Shown here: positions 34,282 to 42,710 of the stretch, piece by piece
How the letters are laid out: every line of letters starts with the position of its first letter
Position numbering within the stretch: the first letter of the stretch is position 1
Source of the DNA: Sciscionella sediminilitoris
GTDB taxonomy: Bacteria; Actinomycetota; Actinomycetes; Mycobacteriales; Pseudonocardiaceae
NCBI RefSeq assembly: GCF_000737195.2
Contig: NZ_JALM01000030.1
Location: 1 to 64,000, forward strand
DNA length: 64,000 nt
Reading direction: 5' to 3'
Made by a program: the position numbers and the translations under genes
Notes under the pieces: model-generated
What the model saw: only the letters and a program-made list of their open reading frames with translations
Told to the model about the DNA's origin: nothing
The model's database searches: none

Positions 34282-35328
34282 ATGGCGATCATCAGCTCGG
34301 TGAAGGATCCCCGCATCGCCGCCGTGCGGGAGCTGAGCACCGCGACGGCCCGGCGCGCGGCGAACAAGTGCGTACTCGAGGGCGAACTGCTCATCGAACA
34401 GGCCATCGAGGCGGGTGCCGCGCTGGAGTTCGTGCTGCTCGCCGAGCGCGCACTGGACCGTGCACCGGACTGCCCGGTGCACGAGGTCACCCCCGGCGTG
34501 CTCAAACAGGCGCTGCGCAGCCAGAAACCGGTGACCGCGCTCGCCGTCGCCGAGCTCGGCGCGCAGTCCGGGGAGTTCGGCGAGCTCGCCCTCGTCGCCG
34601 AGGACATCGCCGATCCGGGCAACCTCGGCACCATCGTGCGCACCGCATGCGGGCTCGGTGCCACCGATATCGTGCTCACCGAGGAGCGCGCCGATCCGAC
34701 GAGCAGGCGGGCCCTCGAGGCCTCCCGCGCGGCAGTGCTGCGGGCCAGCCTGCACCGCTACCCGGATCCCGCCACCGCGCTGGATTCCTTGCACGCCTTG
34801 GGTTTCGAGATCGCGGTGACCGCACCTGCCGGGCGCACCGTTCCCGCGCTCACCCCGCTTTCCGGCGGCCCGCTGGCCGTGGTGCTCGGCAACGAGACCA
34901 CGGGGGTCAGCGAGGCCGTGCTGGAGCGCGCGGATCACGTGGTGCGCATTCCGATGGCCACCGAGGTGGAATCGCTGAACGTCGGGGTCGCCACCGGGGT
35001 GGCCCTTGCCGCGCTGCGCGAGCGGATGCTGGCCGTCTCGCTACCGCGGCGCTGCGCGGCAGCGGTGTTCCCGGAACCGGTGCGGGCCGCGCTCGCTGCC
35101 CGGCTCGGTTCCCTCGGGCACGCCGCACCGGCCGAGTTCGAGGCGCTGACCGCGGCGGGCGCCGGGCGGGAAACCCCGCTGGACGAGACCCTGCGCGCCA
35201 AGGGCTGGCTCGACGACCGGGGCCTGAGCACCGAGGGCAGGGCCCAGCTGCTCGCGCTGTGGCCGGAGTACACGGCGGCACTGCGAGCCTGCCCACGTGG
35301 GACGGACAAACCGGGGAACCCGACCTAG
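34282..35328 (+). CDS. TrmH-family RNA 2'-O-methyltransferase with C-terminal extension
   Basis: A SpoU/TrmH (SPOUT) RNA methyltransferase. Residues 1-90 are the substrate-binding domain (NKCVLEGELLIEQAIEAG). The knotted catalytic domain carries motif 1 DPGNLGTIVRTACGLGA, motif 2 VVLGNETTGVS and motif 3 IPMATEVESLNVGVATGVAL. Those end near residue 255, the usual family length, but the chain goes on to 348. The extension ends in ETPLDETLRAKGWLDDRGLS followed by TEGRAQLL, which resembles a small winged-helix. The natural RNA target is unknown. The stop lies 10 bases before the thioesterase gene. Confidence 0.85.
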   Translation: MAIISSVKDPRIAAVRELSTATARRAANKCVLEGELLIEQAIEAGAALEFVLLAERALDRAPDCPVHEVTPGVLKQALRSQKPVTALAVAELGAQSGEFGELALVAEDIADPGNLGTIVRTACGLGATDIVLTEERADPTSRRALEASRAAVLRASLHRYPDPATALDSLHALGFEIAVTAPAGRTVPALTPLSGGPLAVVLGNETTGVSEAVLERADHVVRIPMATEVESLNVGVATGVALAALRERMLAVSLPRRCAAAVFPEPVRAALAARLGSLGHAAPAEFEALTAAGAGRETPLDETLRAKGWLDDRGLSTEGRAQLLALWPEYTAALRACPRGTDKPGNPT

Positions 35329-35338
35329 GCTCAATGAG

Positions 35339-35875
35339 ATGAGCATGGCTAAGTGGCCGCCCGTGGAGGTCGAACAGGCCACACGACACCCGAAGGCGCC
35401 CGCACCCGGGCAGCTGCTCGGCGAGCACTACCGGGACTGTTTCGGCTGCGGCAGCGGCACACCGGGCGGGCTGCACCTGCGCACCACCGCGGGTGAGGGC
35501 GCGACGGTGCGCGCCGAGTTCAAGGTCAGCGAGGCACATCAGGGTGCGCCGGGGCTCGCGCACGGCGGGGTGCTCACGGCCGCGTTCGACGAAACACTCG
35601 GCGCGGTGTGCGGACTGGTCAGCTATCCCGCGGTCACCGGGAAACTGGAGACCGACTTTCTCCATCCGGTCCCGGTCGGCAGTGTGCTGCACATCGACGC
35701 CCGGGTGGACGGGATCGCCGGGCGCAAGCTCTACACCAGCGCGCTCGGCAGGCTGGACGCTCCGGACGGCAGACTCGCCCTGCGCGCGCGGGCGCTGTTC
35801 ATCCGGGTCGGCATCGAGCACTTCCGCGAACACGGCACGCCGCCGCAGGATTGGGGCAGCGAGGTCAACCCCTGA
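35339..35875 (+). CDS. Hotdog-fold thioesterase (PaaI/THEM4-like)
   Basis: A 178-residue acyl-CoA thioesterase. CFGCGSGTPGGLHLR is the marker of the THEM4/PaaI branch, and the hotdog core shows GLAHGGVLTAAFDETLGAVC followed by TGKLETDFLHPVPVG. I chose ATG 35339 at the beginning of MSMAKWPP, which starts right after the TrmH gene; the longer frame overlaps that gene without a ribosome site. It is probably co-transcribed with TrmH. The end overlaps the convergent SDR gene by 11 bases. Acyl chain specificity is not evident. Confidence 0.87.
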   Translation: MSMAKWPPVEVEQATRHPKAPAPGQLLGEHYRDCFGCGSGTPGGLHLRTTAGEGATVRAEFKVSEAHQGAPGLAHGGVLTAAFDETLGAVCGLVSYPAVTGKLETDFLHPVPVGSVLHIDARVDGIAGRKLYTSALGRLDAPDGRLALRARALFIRVGIEHFREHGTPPQDWGSEVNP

Positions 35876-36701
35876 CCCGCTGCTCGTAGGCGGTGCGCTC
35901 GGCCGAATGCGCGCCGCTGGCCAGCAGCTGGTCCGCCTTGAGGGTGCGGGCCATCCAGTCGGTGAACCCGCGCGGCAGCGCCCGCGGCAGTTTCAGCAGC
36001 GCACCGGCGAATCCGGGAACGAAGACGTCGAACCGGGGGAACTGCAGCACCCGCACGATCGCGGCGGCCACATCCTCGGGCGCCACGGATTTCACCAGCT
36101 TGGCCTCGCCGAGCCCGCTGGCCAGTTCGGTGCGCACGATGCCGGGCAGCACCACCGAGATGTCCACCCCGGTACCGCGCAGTTCCCTGGCCACGGCATC
36201 GGAGAAGCCGACGACCCCGTGCTTGGTCGCGCAGTAGGTCGCCCCGCCGGGGAACCCGCCGACTCCCGCGATCGAGGCGATGTTCACGATGTGGCCTCGG
36301 CGGCGCGCCTTCATCCGGCGCATCGCCTCCTTGGTGCCGTGGATGACCGCGAACAGGTTGATCTCCAGCTGCTTGCGCGCGGTTCCGGTCGGTTCCTCGT
36401 CCGCGGGGCCGAGCGGCATGATGCCCGCGTTGTTGATCAGCACATCGATCGGCCCGGCCCGCCGCTGCGCCTCGTCCAGGAAAGCGGTGAACGCCTCCGG
36501 ATCGGTCACGTCGACCTGCAGCGCGATCGGCTCCTTGTCCAGGCGCTGGGCGGTCTCCTCGGCGGTGGCCAGGTCGATGTCCCCGATGACCACCTTGGCA
36601 CCATGCGCGACAAGGGCACTCACCGTCGCGGCGCCGATTCCGCGCCCGCCGCCGGTGATGACGACGACTTTCCCGCTCAGACTCCTCGGCTGCTTCGCCA
36701 T
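35865..36701 (-). CDS. Short-chain dehydrogenase/reductase
   Basis: A 278-residue NAD(P)-dependent oxidoreductase of the classical SDR family. The cofactor motif TGGGRGIG is at residues 16-23, LINNAGIMPLG follows, and catalytic Ser, Tyr and Lys lie in NIASIAG and YCATKHG. The extended C-terminal tail (residues 225-278, FPRFDVFVPGFAGALLK) is typical of mycobacterial SDRs acting on lipids or sterols. ATG 36701 has an AGGAGG ribosome site. Substrate unknown. Confidence 0.9.
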   Translation of the reverse strand: MAKQPRSLSGKVVVITGGGRGIGAATVSALVAHGAKVVIGDIDLATAEETAQRLDKEPIALQVDVTDPEAFTAFLDEAQRRAGPIDVLINNAGIMPLGPADEEPTGTARKQLEINLFAVIHGTKEAMRRMKARRRGHIVNIASIAGVGGFPGGATYCATKHGVVGFSDAVARELRGTGVDISVVLPGIVRTELASGLGEAKLVKSVAPEDVAAAIVRVLQFPRFDVFVPGFAGALLKLPRALPRGFTDWMARTLKADQLLASGAHSAERTAYEQRVRG

Positions 36702-36790
36702 CGGGCCTCCTCGCCTCGAACCTGCGAACGAACCTACAAGCAATCCATCCTGCATGTAAATATCGTTCGGTCATCGGGCAGTATGGTTCC

Positions 36791-37600
36791 GTGACCGAAG
36801 ACCAGTCCTGGGCGCCCGCCGATGTGGATCCCGAGCGGCCGAACGCGGCCCGGATGTACGACTACTTCCTCGGTGGCGGGGCCAATTTCGCCGCCGATCG
36901 CGAATACGCGCGCAAGATCATCGAACTCGCCCCTGAGGTGCGCACCGCGGCCCGGCTGAACCGGGCCTTCCTGCGCCGCTCGGTGGAGTACTGCCTCGAC
37001 AACGGGGTGCGCCAGTTCCTCGACATCGGTTCGGGCATCCCCACCGCGGGCAATGTGCACGAGATCGCCGCACAGCGCACCGGAGAGGCGCACGTGGTCT
37101 ACGTGGATCACGAGGCCGTCGCGGTGACCACCGCCGAGCGGCTGCTCGCCGCGGAGCCGAACGCCCGTGTGGTGCGCGCGGACCTGCGCGATCCCGAGAC
37201 GATCCTGCGCTCCGATGCCACGCGCGCGCTACTCGACCTGGACCGGCCGGTCGCGCTGCTGATGGTCGCGGTACTGCACTTCATCCCGGACTCCCCGGAG
37301 CTGGACCGGGCGATCCGCCATTATCTGGACGCCCTCGCGCCGGGCAGTGTCGTCGTGGTCTCGCACGCGACCACCGAGGGCGATCCCGACCGGCTGGACA
37401 AGGCCGCCGAGCTCTACCGGAACAGTTCCACCCCGTTCATCCAGCGCAGCGCCGCGGAGATCACCGCTTTCCTGGACGGGACCGAAATCGTCGACCCCGG
37501 GCTGGTGTGGACCCCGCAGTGGCGCCCGTACGCACCGGCGGATGTGCCCGAACACCCCGAGGAATCCCGCTTCTACGCCTGCGTCGGCCGCAAACCCTGA
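36791..37600 (+). CDS. SAM-dependent methyltransferase, DUF574/Methyltransf_19 family
   Basis: A 269-residue member of the actinobacterial family once called DUF574. The signature N-terminus RPNAARMYDYFLGGGANFAADR precedes a Rossmann fold with FLDIGSGIPTAGNVHE (motif I) and VVYVDHEAV (motif II), ending in FYACVGR. Members occur in many copies in actinomycete genomes; none has a well established general substrate. The start is GTG 36791. It is divergent from the SDR gene with 89 bases between, and its end overlaps the convergent alpha/beta hydrolase by 28 bases. Confidence 0.9.
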   Translation: MTEDQSWAPADVDPERPNAARMYDYFLGGGANFAADREYARKIIELAPEVRTAARLNRAFLRRSVEYCLDNGVRQFLDIGSGIPTAGNVHEIAAQRTGEAHVVYVDHEAVAVTTAERLLAAEPNARVVRADLRDPETILRSDATRALLDLDRPVALLMVAVLHFIPDSPELDRAIRHYLDALAPGSVVVVSHATTEGDPDRLDKAAELYRNSSTPFIQRSAAEITAFLDGTEIVDPGLVWTPQWRPYAPADVPEHPEESRFYACVGRKP

Positions 37601-38478
37601 AGCGGCCGCCATTCCCGGAGCGCGGCGACGAACTCCCCCGGCGCATCGGATTCCACATAGAGGCCCGCACCCTCGACGATCACGGTCTCGCGCTCGGGGA
37701 AACTCGCTTCCAGGCGTTCCCGTTCCCGGGGTCGGAAACCGATCTGGGCGTCGCTCCACACGATCAGCGTCGGCAGCCGGCCCAGCTCCGCGAGTCCGGC
37801 CTGGACCTCGGTGAAGAACGCCCGGCTCGCGGTCATCCTGCGCGGGAGCACGGCGGAGGCCTGGCGAGGCGCGGGAGTGTCCAGCGCCCGGCGATAGTGG
37901 GTCAGCTCGGCAGCGGTGACCTTCCGCCTGCGGTGCCCCATCGGGACGAACGCCTTGGCGACCAGGTTGAAGTGCCGGGACAGGAACCGGATCGGGGCTC
38001 CGCCCGCGAGGAGCGCGAAGGCCTCGAAGTAGGGATCGCCGTTGACCGGCCAGGCCCAGGCATTGGCGAGCACCAGCCGATCGAAGGCGCCCGGCCGCCG
38101 GGAAGCGGCGGCCAGCCCGATCGGCCCGCCCCAGTCCTGCCCGACCAGGGTGGCCCCCTCGAGACCGAGCGCGTCGAGAAACCCGGTGACCACCTCCGCG
38201 TGTTCCTCGGGCAGGAAACGGTAGCCCGGCTTCGGCGTGGACAGGCCGAACCCCGGGTAGTCCAGCGCGATGCACCGGAAGTCCGCACGCAGCGCGCGGA
38301 TCACCTCCCGCCAGAGGAACGACCAGGTCGGATTGCCGTGCAGGAGCAGCAGCGTCGGCCCGGCGCCCTCGTCGACGTAGTGCACGGTATGCCCGTCGAT
38401 AGCGATGAACCGGCTCTCGAACGGGAACAGCTCCGCATCGACCCAGGCGGGCCGCACCCCCGCCACGCCACCGGACAT
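37573..38478 (-). CDS. Haloalkane-dehalogenase-like alpha/beta hydrolase lacking the catalytic His
   Basis: A 301-residue homologue of haloalkane dehalogenases. The halide-stabilising Asn49 is in HGNPTW, and nucleophile Asp115 with Trp116 in VGQDWGG. An acid candidate Asp243 is in VWSDAQ. At the place of the catalytic His, family members read GHxxxxED, but here EGAGLYVESDAP has Leu273 (codon CTC). So the enzyme should form, but not hydrolyse, an ester intermediate, or has another role. ATG 38478 has a GAGAGGGGG ribosome site. A long perfect palindrome 40 bases upstream suggests tight control of the gene. Confidence 0.85.
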   Translation of the reverse strand: MSGGVAGVRPAWVDAELFPFESRFIAIDGHTVHYVDEGAGPTLLLLHGNPTWSFLWREVIRALRADFRCIALDYPGFGLSTPKPGYRFLPEEHAEVVTGFLDALGLEGATLVGQDWGGPIGLAAASRRPGAFDRLVLANAWAWPVNGDPYFEAFALLAGGAPIRFLSRHFNLVAKAFVPMGHRRRKVTAAELTHYRRALDTPAPRQASAVLPRRMTASRAFFTEVQAGLAELGRLPTLIVWSDAQIGFRPRERERLEASFPERETVIVEGAGLYVESDAPGEFVAALREWRPLQGLRPTQA

Positions 38479-38517
38479 GGTGACCCCCTCTCGGCCGCAC
38501 AACGGCCTTGAGATTGT

Positions 38518-38548
38518 CACTTGCACTTGAAATAGTCAAGTGCAAGTG
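38518..38548. promoter_or_regulatory. 31-base operator-like palindrome
   Basis: A perfect 13-bp inverted repeat (CACTTGCACTTGA and its complement) around AATAG. Each arm itself contains CACTTG twice, so the site could bind two repressor dimers, as TetR or MarR proteins often do. It lies 40 bases upstream of the dehalogenase-like gene. No regulator gene is beside it in this window. Confidence 0.7.
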
Positions 38549-38564
38549 GGTGGAGTGCACGAAA

Positions 38565-38595
38565 AACCGCCCCCGGCACGCGGCCGGGGGCGGTT
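38565..38595 (-). terminator. Terminator of the L,D-transpeptidase gene
   Basis: A perfect 13-bp GC-rich stem (AACCGCCCCCGGC and its complement) with a 5-nt loop, then a T-run on the minus strand. It lies 15 bases past the transpeptidase stop, a classical intrinsic terminator. Confidence 0.85.
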
Positions 38596-38609
38596 CTCGG
38601 TTCGGGGGC

Positions 38610-39800
38610 TCAGTTCTTGTGCAGTGCACTGCCCTTGAGCCACTGGTCCCAGGAGAGCGACCAGTCACCGTAGAGGTCGTAGACCGGAAGCTTCCCGCCC
38701 CCGTTGGCCACCTCGACCACATCACCGACGCCGAAGTTCTCGAAGAACCAGGAAGCGTTCGCCTCGTTCAGGTTGATGCAGCCGTGCGAGACGTTGGAAC
38801 TGCCCTGGGAACCGACCGAGGCCGGATTCTCGTGCACGAACTCGCCGTCGTTGGAGATCCGCTCCGCGTAGTACTCGGTCGTGTTGTAGGCGTGCGGCCC
38901 GCTGCAGACACCGTAGGTACAGGAGTTCATCTGGTAGGAGCGCGACTTCGAGGAGACCACGTGCGTGCCGCTGTGCGTGGGGGTGTCGTCCTTGCCCATC
39001 GAGACCGGCATCGTCTTGACCGCCTTGCCGTTGTGCTCGATCGTCATCTTCTCGGTGTTCGCGTCCGCCTTGGCGATCCACGAGTCGTGCACCGTCAGGT
39101 CGAGATCGCGGTCGGCCTTGCCGTACACCCCGTCGCCGAGGTTCACCCCGTAGATGCCGACGTGCAGGTGGATCTTGGTGCCCGGCTTCCAGAACTCCTT
39201 GGGCCGGTAGTCGACCTGCTTGTCGTCGATCCAGTGCCAGGCGCCCTCCTGGTTGGGTGTGGAGGTCACCTGCAGCGCCTTCTCGGCCGCGGCCTTGTCG
39301 GTGATCTTGTGGTCGAACTGCACGACGAGCGGGAGCCCGACGCCGATGCTGTTGTTCGAACCGGGCGGCGGGATCAACGCGGGATAGGCGGTCGTCTTCG
39401 GATCGATCGTGTGCACGGTCGATTTCTTGTCGGTGTTCTTACCGTCTCCGTTGGCCTTCGCGTCCACGTTGTACGTCGCCCCGTAACCGAGGTCTTCCGT
39501 GGTGTGCCACGAGGTCTTGTCCGGAGAAAATTCCCCTTTGACCGCTTTGCCCTTTTCATTGGTCACGGCGACATTCGTCAGTTTGCCGTTCGCGACCTTC
39601 ACATTGATCGGTGCATTCGGGCTCAGCTGCGCACTGGCCGCCGGCGTGATCGCGATCGTGGCGTCCTGCGCATCGTCGCCACCGCCGCCACTGCCTCCGT
39701 TACCCGAACCACCACTGCATGCGGCGAGCAGCAGTGTGGCCGCACCAGCGAGCGCGACCACACCGAGTCGCGCACGATTCTGCCGTCGGTTCTTCGTCAT
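38610..39800 (-). CDS. L,D-transpeptidase lipoprotein
   Basis: A 396-residue LdtMt2-type enzyme that makes 3-3 crosslinks in peptidoglycan. The signal peptide ends in the lipobox LLAAC, so the mature protein is lipid-anchored outside the membrane. A Gly/Ser-rich linker leads to two Ig-like domains (residues 50-250), then the YkuD catalytic domain with HSGTHVV and SHGCINL, whose Cys is the nucleophile. A C-terminal tail with DLYGDWSLSWDQWLKGSA is typical of this subclass. I chose ATG 39800, where the basic leader MTKNRRQNR begins; GTG 39827 is also open. This enzyme class resists most beta-lactams except carbapenems. Confidence 0.93.
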   Translation of the reverse strand: MTKNRRQNRARLGVVALAGAATLLLAACSGGSGNGGSGGGGDDAQDATIAITPAASAQLSPNAPINVKVANGKLTNVAVTNEKGKAVKGEFSPDKTSWHTTEDLGYGATYNVDAKANGDGKNTDKKSTVHTIDPKTTAYPALIPPPGSNNSIGVGLPLVVQFDHKITDKAAAEKALQVTSTPNQEGAWHWIDDKQVDYRPKEFWKPGTKIHLHVGIYGVNLGDGVYGKADRDLDLTVHDSWIAKADANTEKMTIEHNGKAVKTMPVSMGKDDTPTHSGTHVVSSKSRSYQMNSCTYGVCSGPHAYNTTEYYAERISNDGEFVHENPASVGSQGSSNVSHGCINLNEANASWFFENFGVGDVVEVANGGGKLPVYDLYGDWSLSWDQWLKGSALHKN

Positions 39801-39902
39801 CGACCGATTCAATCCCTTCGCCCTCACTCCCCTGTTATTGGTGACGCATCGGGGCGGCCCACGTTGCTGCGGACCGCCCTAATCGCGGGGATTAAGCCGT
39901 GA

Positions 39903-39914
39903 GCGTGATCACGC
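39903..39914. promoter_or_regulatory. 12-bp palindrome upstream of tmsA
   Basis: GCGTGATCACGC is a perfect palindrome 16 bases before the tmsA start. A hairpin at 39852-39879 and a short dyad TAATC-N5-GATTA (39880-39894) also lie in this 130-base divergent region. Its position suits an operator, but no known regulator recognises this exact sequence to my knowledge. Confidence 0.35.
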
Positions 39915-39930
39915 AGTTAACATCGACCTC

Positions 39931-41301
39931 ATGTCCGACTCCGGCCGCCTGCCAGACTACTCCTCCGCCGTACGCGATCTGCGTGCCCAGTACACCGCCT
40001 TTCCCCCGGGTACCCCCGTCCGGCTGGGCAAGGCCACCTCGAACCTGTTCCGCTTCCGGGACAACGGCGGACCGCGCCTGGATGTCGCCGCGTTCGACCA
40101 GGTATTCAGCGTCGACCCGGTCACGAGGACCGCGGAGGTCGGCGGGATGACCACCTACGAACACCTGGTCGACGCGACACTGCAGCACGGGCTGATGCCG
40201 CTCGTCGTCCCGCAACTGAAAACGATCACCCTCGGCGGGGCGGTAGCGGGGCTCGGTATCGAATCGACATCGTTTCAGCACGGTTTGCCGCACGAATCCG
40301 TACTGGAAATGGACATTCTCTGCACGGACGGTGAAATCGTCACCGCATCCGCCGAGCAGAACCCCGATTTGTTCACTACCTTCCCGAATTCCTACGGAAC
40401 GCTCGGTTACGCATTGCGATTGCGCATCGAACTGCAGCCGGTTTCCCCGTACGTCCGGCTGCGCCACGAGCGATTCGGTTCGGCGAGCGAGGCGGTGGCC
40501 GCGATCGAGCAGATCTGCGCCGAGCGGAGCTGGCGCGGGATCGGAGTGGACTTCATCGACGGCACCGTGTTCAGCCGCGAGGAGTGCTACCTGACCCTGG
40601 GCAGCTTCGTGTCCGAGGCGCCCGGCGGCACCAGTGACTACGCGGGCCAGCGGGTGTACTACAAATCGCTGCGCGAGCGCCCGGTGGACAACCTGACGGT
40701 GCGCGACTACCTGTGGCGCTGGGATGTGGACTGGTTCTGGTGCTCGAGGGCACTCGGCGCGCAGCACCCGCTGGTGCGCCGCTTCTGGCCACGCGCGAAA
40801 CGGCGTTCGGATGTCTACCGGAAGGCCGTCGCGCTCGATCGCAAATACGGCTTCAGTTCCAAGGGTGCGAAACTGGTCGGCAAACCACAGCGCGAGCCGG
40901 TGATCCAGGATGTGGAGATCCCGGTCGAACGGCTCGCCGAATTCCTCGATTTCTTCCACACCGAGATCGGCATTTCCCCGGTCTGGCTGTGCCCGCTGAA
41001 ACTGCGCGGGGAACGCACCTGGCCGCTGTATCCGATGGAAGCGGAAAAGCTGTACGTCAACGTGGGTTTCTGGGCGACCGTCCCGCTCGCAGGCTGGGAA
41101 CAGGAGGGGCACTTCAACCGGCTGATCGAGCACAAGGTCACCGAGCTCGGCGGGCACAAATCGCTCTACTCGGAATCGTTCTACACCGAAGAGGAATTCT
41201 GGAAACTCTACAACGGCGCCGCCTACGAAAAGGCGAAGAAGAAGTACGACCCTCAGTCGAGGGCCAAAGATCTGTACACGAAATGTGTTCTCGGAGGATA
41301 G
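39931..41301 (+). CDS. tmsA: FAD-dependent 10-methylene fatty acyl reductase (TmsA/BfaA-like)
   Basis: A 456-residue FAD-linked oxidoreductase of the vanillyl-alcohol-oxidase fold, related to DHCR24-type sterol reductases and to mycobacterial Rv0449c. With TmsB it would make 10-methyl branched fatty acids such as tuberculostearic acid: this protein reduces the 10-methylene intermediate. FAD-binding features are VGGMTTYEHLVDATLQHGLM and ITLGGAVAGLGIES. It ends six bases before the methyltransferase gene, the order seen in known tms/bfa operons. The start is ATG 39931. Function is assigned from the pair rather than from a single motif, and the symbol follows that pairing. Confidence 0.85.
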   Translation: MSDSGRLPDYSSAVRDLRAQYTAFPPGTPVRLGKATSNLFRFRDNGGPRLDVAAFDQVFSVDPVTRTAEVGGMTTYEHLVDATLQHGLMPLVVPQLKTITLGGAVAGLGIESTSFQHGLPHESVLEMDILCTDGEIVTASAEQNPDLFTTFPNSYGTLGYALRLRIELQPVSPYVRLRHERFGSASEAVAAIEQICAERSWRGIGVDFIDGTVFSREECYLTLGSFVSEAPGGTSDYAGQRVYYKSLRERPVDNLTVRDYLWRWDVDWFWCSRALGAQHPLVRRFWPRAKRRSDVYRKAVALDRKYGFSSKGAKLVGKPQREPVIQDVEIPVERLAEFLDFFHTEIGISPVWLCPLKLRGERTWPLYPMEAEKLYVNVGFWATVPLAGWEQEGHFNRLIEHKVTELGGHKSLYSESFYTEEEFWKLYNGAAYEKAKKKYDPQSRAKDLYTKCVLGG

Positions 41302-41307
41302 TACGCA

Positions 41308-42540
41308 ATGCGGATCGCTGATGTTTTCTCGCGTATCGCCGGATCGGAATTTCCCGTCGAAGTGCGCGCCTATGACGGAAGTAGCACCGGAGACCGGAAC
41401 GCGCCGGTGCGGCTGGAGATCAACTCTCCGCTCGCGCTGTCCTACTTCGCCTCGGCACCCGGGCAGCTCGGTGTGGCCCGTGCGTACGTGGCGGGCACCA
41501 TCGACGTGGTCGGGGACATGCACACCGGCCTTTCCCTGATGCCGAAGCTGAGCATGGCCGATATTCCGCGGGATCTGCGGCTCAAGGTGTTCGCCAAGCT
41601 GGCCGCCGCGCGGTTCTGGTGGCCGGTACAGCCGCCGCCGCAGGAGTCGAATGTGCGCGGGCGGCGGCATTCGAAAAACCGGGACGCGAACGCCATCCAC
41701 CACCACTACGACGTCTCGAACACCTTCTACCGCTACGTGCTCGGTCCCTCCATGGCCTACACCTGCGCGGTCTACGGCGCGGAGAAGGACAGCCTCGAAC
41801 AGGCCCAGTTCAACAAGCACGACCTGATCGCGAAGAAGATCGGGCTGCGCGAGGGCATGCGGCTGCTCGATGTCGGCTGTGGCTGGGGCGGCATGGTGCT
41901 GCACGCGGCGCGCGAATACGGCGTGCGGGCCATCGGGGTCACCCTGTCCAAGCAACAGGCCGAATGGGGCCAGCGCGCCATCAAGGAGGCCGGGCTCGAC
42001 CACCTCGCCGAGATCCGGCACTCGGACTACCGCGACATCCCGGAGACCGAGTTCGACGCCATCTCCTCCATCGGGCTCACCGAGCACATCGGGATGGCCG
42101 AGATCCCCGGCTACTTCCGGTCCCTGTACGCCAAACTCGTGCCCGGCGGGCGGATGCTCAACCACTGCATCACCCGCCCCGACGACTCCATGGCGGCCGA
42201 GACCGGGCCGTTCATCAACGGGTACGTCTTCCCGGACGGCGAACTCGAAGGCCCCGGCTGGCTCGCCTCCACCATGAACGCGGCGGGCTTCGAGATCCGG
42301 CACTCCGAGAACCTGCGCGAGCACTACGCGCTGACCCTGCGCGACTGGTGCGCCAACCTCGAGGAGAACTGGCAGGCCGCCGTGGCCGAGGTCGGCATCG
42401 CGACCGCGCGGGTGTGGCGGCTCTACATGGCGGCCTCCCGGATGGGCTTCGACCGCAACATGATCCAGCTGCACCAGATCCTCGGGGTGAAGCTGGACGG
42501 GGAGAACTCGCACATGCCGCTGCGCCCCTCGTTCACCTGA
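41308..42540 (+). CDS. tmsB: 10-methylene fatty acyl methyltransferase (TmsB/BfaB/UfaA1-like)
   Basis: A 410-residue SAM-dependent methyltransferase of the cyclopropane fatty acid synthase family. It would methylate oleoyl chains in phospholipids to a 10-methylene product. Motifs are HHHYDVSNTFY at 131-141, the SAM loop VGCGWGG at 189-195, SIGLTEHIG and an N-terminal lipid-binding region. Members of the tms branch differ from true cyclopropane synthases mainly in sequence, so the pairing with the reductase gene decides the call. ATG 41308 has a GGAGG ribosome site, and a hairpin ends the operon. Confidence 0.87.
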   Translation: MRIADVFSRIAGSEFPVEVRAYDGSSTGDRNAPVRLEINSPLALSYFASAPGQLGVARAYVAGTIDVVGDMHTGLSLMPKLSMADIPRDLRLKVFAKLAAARFWWPVQPPPQESNVRGRRHSKNRDANAIHHHYDVSNTFYRYVLGPSMAYTCAVYGAEKDSLEQAQFNKHDLIAKKIGLREGMRLLDVGCGWGGMVLHAAREYGVRAIGVTLSKQQAEWGQRAIKEAGLDHLAEIRHSDYRDIPETEFDAISSIGLTEHIGMAEIPGYFRSLYAKLVPGGRMLNHCITRPDDSMAAETGPFINGYVFPDGELEGPGWLASTMNAAGFEIRHSENLREHYALTLRDWCANLEENWQAAVAEVGIATARVWRLYMAASRMGFDRNMIQLHQILGVKLDGENSHMPLRPSFT

Positions 42541-42557
42541 TCTCCACGGCATAGCGC

Positions 42558-42592
42558 AACGGCGCCCGCGATCGGCTGTCGCGGGCGCCGTT
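42558..42592 (+). terminator. Terminator of the tmsA-tmsB operon
   Basis: A perfect 14-bp stem (AACGGCGCCCGCGA and its complement) with a 7-nt loop and TTTCGT after it, 17 bases past the tmsB stop. Confidence 0.8.
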
Positions 42593-42710
42593 TCGTGCTC
42601 CCGGCGCCGCCGAAACTGTGCGGCGGATCACCGCGTGTCGACTTCCTTACCGCGGTTTCCCGGTACGGCACTGTGTTCGGCGAACGTATTGCCGAGAGTC
42701 GAGGAGAACG

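Noticed and set aside
39892-42552. Very long minus-strand open frame opposite tmsA-tmsB
   Set aside because: It is a GC-rich codon shadow of two well-recognised genes; its translation is low in hydrophobic structure and matches no family.
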